A stretch of 64,000 bases of DNA, taken from positions 43,306 to 107,305 of the forward strand of contig PWYW01000099.1 in the NCBI GenBank assembly GCA_003567685.1, in the 5' to 3' direction. Position numbers and translations under genes: made by a program. Origin of the DNA: Gammaproteobacteria bacterium (GTDB lineage Bacteria; Pseudomonadota; Gammaproteobacteria; Xanthomonadales; Wenzhouxiangellaceae). This document shows positions 44,124 to 53,385 of the stretch, one piece after another; the first letter of the stretch is position 1, and each line of letters starts with the position of its first letter. The notes beneath the pieces were generated by a model. The model was not told the DNA's origin. It was given only the letters and a program-made list of their open reading frames with translations, and did not search any database.

Positions 44124-44942
44124 ATGAAAACCATCATTGAATCCGCATGGGCCCGCCGGGCCGAGCTGTCTCCGGGTGCACACCCTCCCGAGTTGCGAGA
44201 GGCCATTGACGAGTGCCTGGTTGGGCTCGAAAGCGGCGATTTTCGGGTTGCCGAGCCGGCCGCTGGCGGCTGGCACGTCAACGAATGGCTCAAGCAGGCG
44301 ATCCTTTTGCACTTCCGGATCACGGCCAACCGGGAAATGAACGGCGGTATCAGTCGCTTCTACGACAAGGTCGACTTGCGTTTCGCCGATGATCGCGATT
44401 CACCCGAGGCCAGCGGCGCACGCGTCGTGCCCACGGCTACCGTCCGGCGCGGCGCCCACATTGGCAAAGATGTCGTGCTGATGCCCAGCTACGTCAACAT
44501 CGGGGCTTATGTGGGTGGAGGCAGCATGATCGATACCTGGGCAACCGTCGGTTCGTGCGCCCAGATTGGCGAGGGCGTGCACATTTCTGGCGGAGCCGGC
44601 ATTGGCGGCGTTCTCGAGCCGCTTCAGGCCACACCCACCATTATTGAGGACGGCTGCTTCATCGGTGCGCGTTCCGAAGTGGTTGAAGGGGTGGTCGTTG
44701 AAAAGGGTTCGGTCATTGGTATGGGCGTATTCATTGGTCAGTCAACCCGGATTTATCACCGTGAAACCGGCGAGATCGTCACCGGCCGCGTGCCGGCCGG
44801 GTCGGTCGTGGTGGCTGGCAGCCTGCCGGCGGCCGACGGAAGCCACAGCCTGTATGCGGCCGTCATCGTCAAGCAGGTTGACGAGCGCACGCGCGCCAAG
44901 ACCTCGGTCAATGAGTTGCTGCGCGGTGCCGGAGTGTCTTGA
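44124..44942 (+). CDS. dapD: 2,3,4,5-tetrahydropyridine-2,6-dicarboxylate N-succinyltransferase
   Basis: Lysine and diaminopimelate pathway enzyme (272 aa) of the succinylase route. An N-terminal helical domain is followed by left-handed beta-helix hexapeptide repeats (from about residue 100), with [20 protein letters not shown] and [17 protein letters not shown] as family signatures. An AAAGAAAGG site precedes the ATG. It shares the A of its stop with the next gene's start. Confidence 0.97.
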   Translation: MKTIIESAWARRAELSPGAHPPELREAIDECLVGLESGDFRVAEPAAGGWHVNEWLKQAILLHFRITANREMNGGISRFYDKVDLRFADDRDSPEASGARVVPTATVRRGAHIGKDVVLMPSYVNIGAYVGGGSMIDTWATVGSCAQIGEGVHISGGAGIGGVLEPLQATPTIIEDGCFIGARSEVVEGVVVEKGSVIGMGVFIGQSTRIYHRETGEIVTGRVPAGSVVVAGSLPAADGSHSLYAAVIVKQVDERTRAKTSVNELLRGAGVS

Positions 44943-45298
44943 TGAGCACTGATCGGACACTGAAAGTTTTTGGCATCAAGCAATGCGATACCTGCCGCAA
45001 GGCGATGAAATGGTTGGAAGTCGAAGGTCGGCGCTTTCAATGGCAGGACATCCGCGAGCAGCCGCTGAGCCAGGCTGAGCTCGCAGTCTGGGTCAAGGAG
45101 ATCGGGCCGGAATCCCTCGTCAATCGTCGATCAACGACCTGGCGCCAATTGGGCGAGACCAAGCGCGTCCAGGCGATGGACCCCGAGGGTGCCGTTGAAC
45201 TCCTGAAAAGCCACCCAACGTTGATCAAGCGGCCGGTTTTTCGTGCGGGTGATCACTGGCTGGTCGGCTTTAACGAGGCTGTCAGGGACAGTTTGTAA
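44942..45298 (+). CDS. ArsC/Spx-family thioredoxin-fold protein (YffB-like)
   Basis: A 118-residue thioredoxin-fold protein with GIKQCDTCRKAMKWL (Cys15, Cys18) and IKRPVFRAG near the C-terminus, the pattern of the Spx/MgsR/YffB branch. Arsenate reductases of this fold use a single Cys plus distal arginines, so true arsenate reduction is doubtful. It occurs next to dapD in many gammaproteobacteria, where its role is unknown. The start is the ATG at 44942, overlapping the dapD stop (TGATG). Confidence 0.85.
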   Translation: MSTDRTLKVFGIKQCDTCRKAMKWLEVEGRRFQWQDIREQPLSQAELAVWVKEIGPESLVNRRSTTWRQLGETKRVQAMDPEGAVELLKSHPTLIKRPVFRAGDHWLVGFNEAVRDSL

Positions 45299-45307
45299 AC
45301 TAGCGCA

Positions 45308-46330
45308 ATGGAAATGACAACGCACCAACGCCCAAGCCTTGCGCCCGTTACCCGCCGTCAGCGCGAAGATCGTGAGCAGCACTTGTCATCACTGGCCACG
45401 CGGTCATCCGAGAGTCGAGGGCGTCGAATATCCGAGGAACCGGACCAGTACCGCACGGAATTCGAGCGCGATCGCGATCGTGTTTTGCATTCCAAGGCGT
45501 TTCGTCGTCTCAAGCACAAGACGCAGGTTTTCATCAACCCCGAAGGCGACCATTTCGTCACCCGCATGAGCCACACCCTGCAGGTGACCCAGGTCGCCCG
45601 GGCCATCGCTGTGGCACTGGGCCTGAACGAGGTGCTTACCGAGGCCATTTGCCTTGCCCACGACTGCGGTCACACGCCTTTTGGGCATACCGGAGAGGCC
45701 GCCCTGTCGGACTACGTGGAAGGGGAATGGCTGCACTCCGAGCAAGGCGTGCGCATCTTTGAAGTGCTTGAACCGCGCAATTTGACCTGGGAAGTGCTCG
45801 ACGGTATCCGCGCCCATACCTGGCGCGTCAAGCCGCCGCCAAACACCGCCGAAGGCTGGGTCTGCCGCTTCGCCGATCGTATTGCCTACCTCAATCATGA
45901 TCTGCAGGATGCACTGCGCGCCGGCGTGATTGGTATTGAGGATGTGCCGGCACCGATCATCGAGTGCCTGGGTGAGCCCGATCGCCGCAGCTGGATCAAC
46001 GCGATGATCGAGGGCGTGATCGACGAGTCATGCAAGCGCGGTCGAGTGGCCATGAATGCCGACATTCTTCTTGCAATGAAAACCTTCCGGGAATTCATGT
46101 TCGAGCGGGTTTATCTGCGCCCGGAATCGGTATCTCAGGCCAGTCGTGCCAGAGGGGTCATTCATCAGCTGGTTGAACATTTGTTGGCCCATCCTGATCA
46201 GATCCCCGATTCCTATCGCATCGTCGAGGCAGAGCCGCTTACCCAGGTGCTCGACTACGTTGCTGGCATGACTGACCGGTACGCGCTTACCCTCCACGAT
46301 CGCCTCTTTCGTCCGCAAGGCCTGGTCTGA
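45308..46330 (+). CDS. dgt: Deoxyguanosinetriphosphate triphosphohydrolase-like HD protein
   Basis: HD-domain dNTPase (340 aa) that releases tripolyphosphate from dGTP or other dNTPs. Family blocks are LHSKAFRRLKHKTQVF, FVTRMSHTLQV (first His), CLAHDCGHTPFGHTGE (HD pair) and FADRIAYLNHDLQDA (distal Asp). It follows the ArsC-like gene by 9 nt. Such type 2-like dNTPases help control the dNTP pool and can resist phage; no defence genes are nearby, so housekeeping is likelier. Confidence 0.92.
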   Translation: MEMTTHQRPSLAPVTRRQREDREQHLSSLATRSSESRGRRISEEPDQYRTEFERDRDRVLHSKAFRRLKHKTQVFINPEGDHFVTRMSHTLQVTQVARAIAVALGLNEVLTEAICLAHDCGHTPFGHTGEAALSDYVEGEWLHSEQGVRIFEVLEPRNLTWEVLDGIRAHTWRVKPPPNTAEGWVCRFADRIAYLNHDLQDALRAGVIGIEDVPAPIIECLGEPDRRSWINAMIEGVIDESCKRGRVAMNADILLAMKTFREFMFERVYLRPESVSQASRARGVIHQLVEHLLAHPDQIPDSYRIVEAEPLTQVLDYVAGMTDRYALTLHDRLFRPQGLV

Positions 46331-46465
46331 CGGCAGCGCTGTCAGGCCGTTTGCGTGGCCCATCAGCAACCTTTTCGCTGATTGCGCGAATTTGGCGCTT
46401 TCGAGGACAGGTATCGCGCAAAACTGTTAACGTGGATCTAACGATTTTTAAAGAGGGTCTACGTG

Positions 46466-47773
46466 ATGAGAGTTTCTGCTGTCATTTTGGCGGGCTTGTG
46501 CCTGCTGCTCCTGTCAACGCTGGCTTGGGCTGATTCACCCGGGTCCGATGCCGAAAAAGCCGCGCTGCGGGCGCAAATCGATGAGATGCAGCGCCAGTTG
46601 GTTCGCATGCAACAGCAACTCGACCAGCTGGAGTCAGAGAGGGAAACCGCCAGTGAGGCTGCAGATGACGATCGGGTTGAAGAGCTGGAAAGCCGCCTGG
46701 CTGCGGTTGAAGACGCTGATAGCGGAGACGGAATCAACGTTGGGGGTGCGGTTCGTCTGAATTACGGCTGGCAAGATTATTCACCGCAGAACAAGGACCG
46801 TCTCGGCGACTTCGAACTCGAGTTGTTCCGTATCAACTTCAGCGGTTCCATCGGCAACGTCATTCTCGATGCAGAATGGCGTCGCTACAACGATTTCCAG
46901 GCGATCCACCATGCCTGGGTTGGATACGACTTCTCGGATGAATTGCAGATGCAGCTGGGTATATCGCGAGTGCCCTTCGGCATCCTCCCCTATACCAGCC
47001 ACAGTTTCTGGTTCACCGGCGCCTACTACATGGGCTACGAAGATGACTATGACACGGGCATCCAGTTCATTCACCGCCCCAACGATGATTGGACTTTCCA
47101 TTACGCTTTCTTCAAGAACCCGGAGTACGCCAACGATAGCCGTGCCGATCGTTATTCTTTCGATCTGGTGACCGAGGGGGACCAGGCCAACACAGAGACA
47201 AACCAGTTCAATTTCCGCCTTGAACGGCATCTCGAGCTGGCTGGCGACAGCCGCGTGGACCTGGGCATGAGCCTTCAAGCGGGTCAGATCTACAACCGGA
47301 TTACCGAACGCAATGGCCAGCGCTGGGCAGCGGCCGCTCACATGGACTATTACAACGGTCCCTGGAACTTGCGTCTGCAGGCGATGCGCTACGAGTACGA
47401 TCCGGAAAATCCCGAAGGCGTCTCGACTGACTTCGTGCAGAAAGCCGGCTTTGGTTTTCCCTTCCTGATGGCGTCGGAAGCCAACGTCTACAGCTACAGC
47501 CTGTCGCGTGCCTTTGATGTTGATTGGGGCCCCATCAGCAATATCCGGTGCTACAACGAGGGTACCTGGTTGGACCCTCGCGTCAGCAATAGTGCCGAAT
47601 CCATCCAGAGTGTCACGGGCTGCTCGGTGGCCGCGGGCGGTGTCTTCACCTATTTCGACTGGATTGCCGGAAAGAACATGTGGTTTGCCGGCGGTGACGG
47701 CATTGGCCTTGATGGAGACAGCGCCGGACGCTGGCGGTCGCGTCTGAATATCAATATCGGTTACTACTTCTGA
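46466..47773 (+). CDS. Outer-membrane porin with N-terminal coiled coil
   Basis: A 435-residue exported protein. After a signal peptide (cleavage near AWA-DS), residues about 28-75 form a coiled coil (KAALRAQIDEMQRQLVRMQQ and following), then a barrel made of alternating strands ends in NINIGYYF with the terminal Phe needed for outer-membrane insertion. The layout resembles phosphate-selective or carbohydrate porins. A BCCT transporter follows 80 nt later, so uptake of a quaternary-amine solute is a reasonable inference. ATG at 46466 is preferred to the GTG at 46463. Confidence 0.82.
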   Translation: MRVSAVILAGLCLLLLSTLAWADSPGSDAEKAALRAQIDEMQRQLVRMQQQLDQLESERETASEAADDDRVEELESRLAAVEDADSGDGINVGGAVRLNYGWQDYSPQNKDRLGDFELELFRINFSGSIGNVILDAEWRRYNDFQAIHHAWVGYDFSDELQMQLGISRVPFGILPYTSHSFWFTGAYYMGYEDDYDTGIQFIHRPNDDWTFHYAFFKNPEYANDSRADRYSFDLVTEGDQANTETNQFNFRLERHLELAGDSRVDLGMSLQAGQIYNRITERNGQRWAAAAHMDYYNGPWNLRLQAMRYEYDPENPEGVSTDFVQKAGFGFPFLMASEANVYSYSLSRAFDVDWGPISNIRCYNEGTWLDPRVSNSAESIQSVTGCSVAAGGVFTYFDWIAGKNMWFAGGDGIGLDGDSAGRWRSRLNINIGYYF

Positions 47774-47853
47774 CCAGACACCGCCGCATGATAAATACCT
47801 GAGCATCAACAAGCATTCCGGCCTGGCCGTGATGCTGCAAGGAGAATGTTTGA

Positions 47854-49515
47854 ATGAATAATCCGCAGGAAAATAGCGCCGAGCAAGAGCAGCAGGAGAT
47901 TGCTGAAGAGATCGAGCAGCTGGAAGAGGTTTACGAGACCGACTACGAACTGGGTCAGGACAACGTCGACTGGCTGGGTCTGGATTTGCACAACCCGGTT
48001 TTCATCGTCAGTGCATCGTTGATCATTCTGTTCGTTGTTCTCTCGCTCATGTTTCCAGAGGGGTCGAATGAAGTCCTGATCGGCCTGAGAGAGGCGATCC
48101 AGCAAAACTTCGATTGGTTGTTTCTGTCGGCGGGCAATATTTTCGTTGTTTTCTGCCTGGCTTTGATCCTTTTGCCATTCGGCTCGATTCGTCTTGGCGG
48201 CGAAGATGCCAAACCGGATTTTTCGAGGATGTCCTGGTTTGCCATGCTGTTTGCTGCCGGCATGGGCATTGGCCTGATGTTCTGGAGTGTCGCCGAGCCA
48301 GTCGGTTATTTCACCGAGTGGTTCGGCACCCCGCTGAACATTGAAGGTGGCAGCGAGGCCTCGCGGGCAGCGGCGCTGGGTGGCACCATGTATCACTGGG
48401 GGCTGCATCCCTGGGCCATCTATGGCGTTGTGGCCCTGGCCCTGGCATTTTTCAGTTTCAACAAGGGTTTGCCGCTCACCATTCGATCGACCTTTTACCC
48501 GCTTCTGGGGGAACGGGTATGGGGCCGTACCGGTGACGTGATCGACACCCTTGCCGTGCTGGCTACGCTGTTCGGCCTGGCCACCTCCCTGGGCCTGGGT
48601 GCTCAGCAGGCAGCTGGCGGAATGGCTTTCCTTAGCGACGGTGGAATCTCGGGTGGATTGATGACCCAGGTGGTGATCATCGCCGGCGTAACGGCAGTGG
48701 CACTGGTGTCGGTGCTTCGCGGCATCGACGGTGGCGTCAGGGTGCTTAGCAATATCAATATGCTGGTAGCCATACTGTTGCTGGCTTTTGTCGTGATCGC
48801 CGGCGGACTGGCTGCCTTTTTGTCCAACTACGGATCGACGGTGGCCGGCTACGCCCAGCTGATCCTTCCGCTGAGCAACCCGGTCGGCCGCGAGGATGAA
48901 ACCTTTTACCACAGCTGGACGATCTTCTTCTGGGCCTGGTGGATTTCTTGGTCGCCGTTTGTCGGCATGTTCATTGCCCGGGTCTCGCGCGGCCGTACCA
49001 TTCGTGAGTTTCTGATCGCCGTACTGTTGGTTCCAGTGGTGTTTACCACGATCTGGATGAGTGCCTTTGGTGGTGGCGGCATTGACCAGGTCCGGGAGGG
49101 TGTAGGTGCCTTGGCCGAGGGAATTGGTGACCATACGCTGGCCTTGTTCCAGATGCTCGAGCAGCTTCCGTTCTACCAGTTCACATCGCTGCTGGCGATT
49201 CTGCTGGTGCTGGTGTTTTTCGTGACCTCTTCGGATTCAGGTTCGCTGGTGATCGACACCATCACATCGGGCGGCAAAACCAATGCGCCCAAGAGCCAGC
49301 GTATTTTCTGGGTGATTGCCGAGGGCGTGATTGCTGCCGTGTTGCTGGCGGTTGGCGGTTCGGCCGCGCTGGAGGCCTTGCAAGCGGGTGCCGTGAGTGC
49401 AGGTTTGCCGTTTACGCTGGTTTTGCTGGCCATGTGCGTGAGCCTGGCGCTGGGCTTGCGACACGAGCGCCAGTTGCTGTCGCTGCAAGATCAGCACGAT
49501 CAGATCTCGGAATAG
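47854..49515 (+). CDS. BCCT-family transporter (betaine/choline/carnitine type)
   Basis: Twelve-helix secondary transporter of 553 residues with an acidic, glutamate-rich cytoplasmic N-terminus (residues 5-35). The substrate-binding glycine stretch is AAGMGIGLMFWSVAEP, and the family tryptophan box reads FFWAWWISWSPFVGMF followed by RVSRGRTIREF. Members use Na+ or H+ to import glycine betaine, choline or related solutes, often for osmoprotection. The short C-terminus is unlike that of the osmosensor BetP, so osmotic gating is not evident. Confidence 0.93.
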   Translation: MNNPQENSAEQEQQEIAEEIEQLEEVYETDYELGQDNVDWLGLDLHNPVFIVSASLIILFVVLSLMFPEGSNEVLIGLREAIQQNFDWLFLSAGNIFVVFCLALILLPFGSIRLGGEDAKPDFSRMSWFAMLFAAGMGIGLMFWSVAEPVGYFTEWFGTPLNIEGGSEASRAAALGGTMYHWGLHPWAIYGVVALALAFFSFNKGLPLTIRSTFYPLLGERVWGRTGDVIDTLAVLATLFGLATSLGLGAQQAAGGMAFLSDGGISGGLMTQVVIIAGVTAVALVSVLRGIDGGVRVLSNINMLVAILLLAFVVIAGGLAAFLSNYGSTVAGYAQLILPLSNPVGREDETFYHSWTIFFWAWWISWSPFVGMFIARVSRGRTIREFLIAVLLVPVVFTTIWMSAFGGGGIDQVREGVGALAEGIGDHTLALFQMLEQLPFYQFTSLLAILLVLVFFVTSSDSGSLVIDTITSGGKTNAPKSQRIFWVIAEGVIAAVLLAVGGSAALEALQAGAVSAGLPFTLVLLAMCVSLALGLRHERQLLSLQDQHDQISE

Positions 49516-49525
49516 CAGACAGATT

Positions 49526-49549
49526 GCGCCGCCGCTCTCGCGGCGGCGC
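49526..49549. terminator. GC-rich 10-bp hairpin between convergent genes
   Basis: GCGCCGCCGC (49526-49535) pairs with GCGGCGGCGC (49540-49549) around TCTC. It sits between the convergent BCCT and deacetylase genes. It lacks a T-run on either strand but is very stable. Confidence 0.55.
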
Positions 49550-49563
49550 TTCCTGCCTGGGCT

Positions 49564-50478
49564 TCAGACCAGCGCTTCGCCGAATGCCAAAACGCTGTTT
49601 TCCAGCCCTTTGAGGTCATAGCCACCCTCTAGGCTGGCTGCCAGGCGGCCCTGGCAATGCTGATTGGCCAGCTTGACCAGTTGCTCGCCAATCCAGTAGT
49701 AGTCCTCGTCCTTGAGGCGAAGCTGGGCCAGCGGATCCAGATAATGCGCATCAAAGCCGGCTGAAACGATGATCAGCTCCGGTCGATAGGCATCAATCGC
49801 AGGCAGCAAATGCTCCAGCCAAAGTTCGCGAAATTCATTGCTGCCGGATTCCGGTGGCAATGAGGCATTGATGACATTATCGGCTTGAGGATCTTCGGGT
49901 CGGCCCGTACCCGGGTACAGCGGAGACTGGTGCGAGGAAATGAACAGCGTGCCGGGCGCACCGGCCAACACAGCCTCCGTGCCGTTGCCGTGATGCACAT
50001 CGAAATCGACAACGGCTACCCGCTTCAAGCTGTGCGCCTTAACCGCGTGCAGGGCGGCAATGGCCACGGTGCTGTACAGGCAAAAGCCCATGGCCTGAGC
50101 GGGCTCGGCATGATGACCAGGCGGACGGATGACGGCGAACCCTCGCTGTTTGTCGCCCAACAGGCAGTGCTCGACAGCCTGGCAAATGGCACCGGCGGCC
50201 AGTTTGGCGGCTCGGACGCTGCCAGGGCCCAGGTGGGTGTCAGCGTCGAGCGCAATGCGCGTGCCAGCCTGGTCCAGCGAATCAAGGTTATCAAGATAGT
50301 TGGGGCCGTGGGCCAGCGCCAGTTGCTCGCGAGACGCCTCACCTGCCTCGTGCTGATCGATGCGGTCAATCTGGTCGATGCCGCGCAAAGCCGCCTCGAG
50401 CCGCTCGGGGCGCTCGGGGTGCCCGTCCGGTGGTTGATGGGCCAGGCAATCCGCGTGGCTGAAAACGGTCAGGCTCAT
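49564..50478 (-). CDS. Histone deacetylase-like amidohydrolase (class II HDAC/AcuC family)
   Basis: Zinc-dependent deacetylase fold (304 aa). The active-site His pair lies in RPPGHHAEP (His122, His123), zinc ligands in VVDFDVHHGNG (Asp160, His162) and in SAGFDAHYLDPLA, and the Gly-rich C-terminal loop is LEGGYDL. Bacterial members deacetylate polyamines, acetoin-related or protein lysine substrates. I use the ATG at 50478; it overlaps the upstream adenosyltransferase stop (ATGA), so the genes are coupled. Confidence 0.9.
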   Translation of the reverse strand: MSLTVFSHADCLAHQPPDGHPERPERLEAALRGIDQIDRIDQHEAGEASREQLALAHGPNYLDNLDSLDQAGTRIALDADTHLGPGSVRAAKLAAGAICQAVEHCLLGDKQRGFAVIRPPGHHAEPAQAMGFCLYSTVAIAALHAVKAHSLKRVAVVDFDVHHGNGTEAVLAGAPGTLFISSHQSPLYPGTGRPEDPQADNVINASLPPESGSNEFRELWLEHLLPAIDAYRPELIIVSAGFDAHYLDPLAQLRLKDEDYYWIGEQLVKLANQHCQGRLAASLEGGYDLKGLENSVLAFGEALV

Positions 50479-51026
50479 CGCTCGCGCTCGTGGTCCCAAA
50501 GAACCTCTCCTGCACCGGAAGCGCGGGCCACGGTGCGAGCGATCACGAACAGCAAGTCGGAGAGGCGATTCAGGTAACGAATCACAGGTTCATTCACCGG
50601 TTCCTGCCGGGCCAGCGAAATCACGCGGCGCTCGCAGCGGCGGCAAATGGTCCTGGCAAGGTGTGCCTGGGCGGCGGCCAGGCTGCCACCGGGCAGAATG
50701 AAGTCCTTCAGCGGTGGCAATTCGTCATTCAGCCGGTCCAGTTCCTTTTCCAACCGTTCGATGTGTCGATCGGCGATCAGCGTCATGTTTGGCACGCACA
50801 GCTCGCCGCCAAGGTCGAACAAGTCATGCTGGATATCCAGCAGCTTGCTGGACAGTGACTCATCGTCCAGCTGGGCAATCAGAAGCCCGATGGCGCTGTT
50901 GAGTTCGTCAGCGGTTCCGTAGGCTTCGACGCGAAGCGAATCCTTTTGTGTGCGGGAGCCGTCGCCCAGGCCGGTCGTGCCGTCATCGCCAGTGCGCGTA
51001 TAAATCTTGGAGAGTCGGTTACCCAT
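50475..51026 (-). CDS. pduO: ATP:cob(I)alamin adenosyltransferase, PduO type
   Basis: Makes adenosylcobalamin by moving the adenosyl group of ATP to cob(I)alamin. The 183-residue protein has the ATP-binding N-terminus TRTGDDGTTGLG (10-21), the VEAYGTADELNSAIG helix and the RTICRRCERRVI arginines that contact ATP. The start at 51026 is fixed by this N-terminus. No B12-dependent enzyme is in the window. It is coupled to the deacetylase gene. Confidence 0.94.
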   Translation of the reverse strand: MGNRLSKIYTRTGDDGTTGLGDGSRTQKDSLRVEAYGTADELNSAIGLLIAQLDDESLSSKLLDIQHDLFDLGGELCVPNMTLIADRHIERLEKELDRLNDELPPLKDFILPGGSLAAAQAHLARTICRRCERRVISLARQEPVNEPVIRYLNRLSDLLFVIARTVARASGAGEVLWDHERER

Positions 51027-51099
51027 CGAAAACAGTCGGCTGAAATGAACTCGAATTATCGCAGATTGGGTTTCGCGATTCGGTAATGCTTGTTGCGAC

Positions 51100-51567
51100 T
51101 TATCGAGTGTGGGTGAGATTGACGGTTTCACTGATGCGCAAGGCTGGACGCAATCCGGCCAGGTCGAGGCGAGCATTCAGGCGCGCGGCCATGGGCGTGG
51201 ATCCGCCCGCCTGACTCAACTGGTTCAGCAGGCGCAGCCCGCCGAGCATGTCCGGGGTCATGTCGACGGTGAGGTTGGCGCTTCTGTAGGCAGGCACGGT
51301 CGGCAGGTCGCTGGTCGCGCCGCTGAGCAGGCGCTGGTCATTGATGAACAGCGAGTAACTCATGCCGGCCAGGGGCAGGGCTGCCCGGTTCGGGTTGCTG
51401 ACCTGCAGGCCCAGCCGGATGGTGGGTGCCGTGCCGGCGGTCGGCCCCGGCAGCAACTGCACGCTGGTGACCGACACCGCCGGCGTCTCCCGGTAGGGCG
51501 ACAGGCTGGCACAGGCCGAGAGCAGGAAAAGACCGACTAACGAGAGAAACAGAAAACGACACGGCAT
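51100..51567 (-). CDS. LEA type 2 (WHy domain) lipoprotein
   Basis: A 155-residue lipoprotein (lipobox LSAC, Cys19). The mature part is a single immunoglobulin-like WHy/LEA-2 domain: SVTSVQLLPG, then LGLQVSNPNRAALPLAGMSYSL with the NPN motif of the family, then a Thr/Asp-rich strand and LNLT-type ending. LEA-2 proteins are linked to desiccation or stress in plants; in bacteria they are exported and poorly understood. An AAGGAGG site lies 9 nt before the ATG. Confidence 0.82.
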   Translation of the reverse strand: MPCRFLFLSLVGLFLLSACASLSPYRETPAVSVTSVQLLPGPTAGTAPTIRLGLQVSNPNRAALPLAGMSYSLFINDQRLLSGATSDLPTVPAYRSANLTVDMTPDMLGGLRLLNQLSQAGGSTPMAARLNARLDLAGLRPALRISETVNLTHTR

Positions 51568-51682
51568 CACGGCAAGCCTCCTTGCTACTAAGGGCTGACA
51601 CGGTAGCGCCGAAGCGTGGGGCCGGCAAGTGAATTTTCACAGCCTGGCCGAAGCCTTGCCGGCGGCGCGTTATTCTGTGCGC

Positions 51683-53326
51683 ATGAATGCTGCTGAACTG
51701 ATGATTGAATGCCTGGAAGCTGAAGGTGTCGAGCGCATATTTGCCGTGCCGGGTGAAGAAAACCTGGACCTGCTGGAGGCGCTGCGTCGCTCAAGTATTG
51801 ATCTGATCGTAACCCGTCACGAGCAGGCTGCCGGTTTCATGGCCGCTGCCTGCGGTCGGTTGACCGGCAAGCCCGGCGTGTGTTTGTCCACGCTGGGGCC
51901 GGGCGCCACCAATCTGGTCACCGCTGCCGCCTATGCCGAACTGGGCGCCATGCCGCTGGTGATGATTACCGGCCAGAAGCCGATCAAGACCTCTCGCCAG
52001 GGCCATTTCCAGATCGTCGATGTGGTTGATCTGATGCGCCCGGTAACCCGCTATACCCGCCAGATCGTCTCGGCGGCGACCATTTCCTCACGCGTTCGCG
52101 AAGCCTTCCGGCTTGCCGAGGAAGAGCGCCCGGGCGCTACTCATCTGGAGGTGCCCGAAGACATTCTGCGCGAAAAGACTGACCAGTCACCGATCACGGC
52201 CAGCCGCGTCAGGCGTCCGGTGGCGGAAGAGAAAGCCATTGCCGCAGCGGTCGAGGCCATCGAAGCGGCCCGCCGGCCGCTGCTGCTGATCGGCGCCGGC
52301 GCCAATCGCAAGCTCACCTCGAAAATGCTCGCCCGCCTGGTCGGTCGAACCGGTATTCCCTTCGTCACGACCCAGATGGGCAAGGGCGTGGTCGGCGATA
52401 GCGAACACTGGCTGGGCACGGCCGCCCTGTCGGAAGGCGATTACGTCCACCGCGCGCTGGAAGCGGCCGATTGCATCATCAATGTCGGTCACGACGTGGT
52501 CGAAAAACCGCCGTTCCTGATGGGCGAGGGCAAGCGAACCGTCATTCACATCAACTTCTCCAGTGCCGAAGTCGACCCGGTGTACTTCCCTCAACTCGAG
52601 GTGGTTGGCGACATTGCCAATGCCATTTGGCAGATCGACGAGCGGCTTGAGATCCAGCCCCACTGGGATTTTGACGGCTTTGGCCGGGTCCGGCAGGCGA
52701 TGCTGGCCGATCTCGACAGCGGTGCCGATGACGACGGTTTTCCGGTGCATCCGCGCCGCCTGGTGCATGCCGTGCGCCAGGCCATGCCGGATGATGGCAT
52801 CGTCTCGCTGGACAACGGCCTTTACAAAGTCTGGTTTGCGCGCAATTACCGCACCACTCAGGCCAATACGTTGTTGCTGGACAATGCCCTGGCGACCATG
52901 GGCGCGGGCTTGCCGGTGGCCATGGGCGCCCGGCTGGTCCATCCCGACAAGAAGATACTGGCGGTGTGCGGCGACGGCGGCTTCATGATGAATTCCCAGG
53001 AGCTGGAAACGGCCGTCCGCCTGAAGCTCGACCTGGTGGTGCTGGTGTTGCGCGACAACGCCTACGGCATGATCCGCTGGAAACAGCAGGACATGGGCCT
53101 GGCCGATTTCGGCATGGACCTGGGTAACCCGGATTTTGTCGCCTACGCCCAGAGTTACGGCGCCCACGGCCATCGGGTCGGATCGGTAGCTGAACTGGAC
53201 GAACAACTGCAAGCCTGCCTGGCCAGCCCGGGCGTGCACCTGATCGACTGCCCGATCGACTACGGCGACAGTCAGAAAGAGCTGATGGAGCGCATTGGCG
53301 AGCGCGCCGCGCAAATTGAGCTTTAA
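51683..53326 (+). CDS. Thiamine-diphosphate enzyme, acetolactate synthase large-subunit-like
   Basis: ThDP-dependent enzyme of 547 residues. The cofactor-activating glutamate is in RHEQAAGF (Glu47), the central domain follows, and the ThDP/Mg motif is CGDGGFMMNSQELETA with RDNAYGM. It is annotated as IlvB/AlsS-like by overall pattern. It has no adjacent ilvN regulatory subunit and is instead paired, 59 nt downstream, with an aldehyde dehydrogenase. A 2-oxoacid decarboxylase or carboligase role with aldehyde product is therefore possible. Start is the ATG at 51683, where homology begins. Confidence 0.82.
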   Translation: MNAAELMIECLEAEGVERIFAVPGEENLDLLEALRRSSIDLIVTRHEQAAGFMAAACGRLTGKPGVCLSTLGPGATNLVTAAAYAELGAMPLVMITGQKPIKTSRQGHFQIVDVVDLMRPVTRYTRQIVSAATISSRVREAFRLAEEERPGATHLEVPEDILREKTDQSPITASRVRRPVAEEKAIAAAVEAIEAARRPLLLIGAGANRKLTSKMLARLVGRTGIPFVTTQMGKGVVGDSEHWLGTAALSEGDYVHRALEAADCIINVGHDVVEKPPFLMGEGKRTVIHINFSSAEVDPVYFPQLEVVGDIANAIWQIDERLEIQPHWDFDGFGRVRQAMLADLDSGADDDGFPVHPRRLVHAVRQAMPDDGIVSLDNGLYKVWFARNYRTTQANTLLLDNALATMGAGLPVAMGARLVHPDKKILAVCGDGGFMMNSQELETAVRLKLDLVVLVLRDNAYGMIRWKQQDMGLADFGMDLGNPDFVAYAQSYGAHGHRVGSVAELDEQLQACLASPGVHLIDCPIDYGDSQKELMERIGERAAQIEL

Positions 53327-53385
53327 ACCCATTCACTATCTCGTCCCTGCGATCACTCGCGGGGCTGACGCAGAGGAGCCTGATC

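Noticed and set aside
44942..45298. Arsenate reductase for arsenic resistance
   Set aside because: The CxxC pattern and the dapD neighbourhood fit the Spx/YffB branch; no arsB, acr3 or arsR lies nearby.
45308..46330. Anti-phage dNTPase defence gene
   Set aside because: The dgt-like protein lies in a housekeeping cluster with no other defence genes, so a normal dNTP-pool role is simpler.
47806..49134. Long open frame antisense to the BCCT transporter gene
   Set aside because: Low-complexity His/Gln/Lys-rich translation, no start signal, and entirely explained by the codon pattern of the sense gene.
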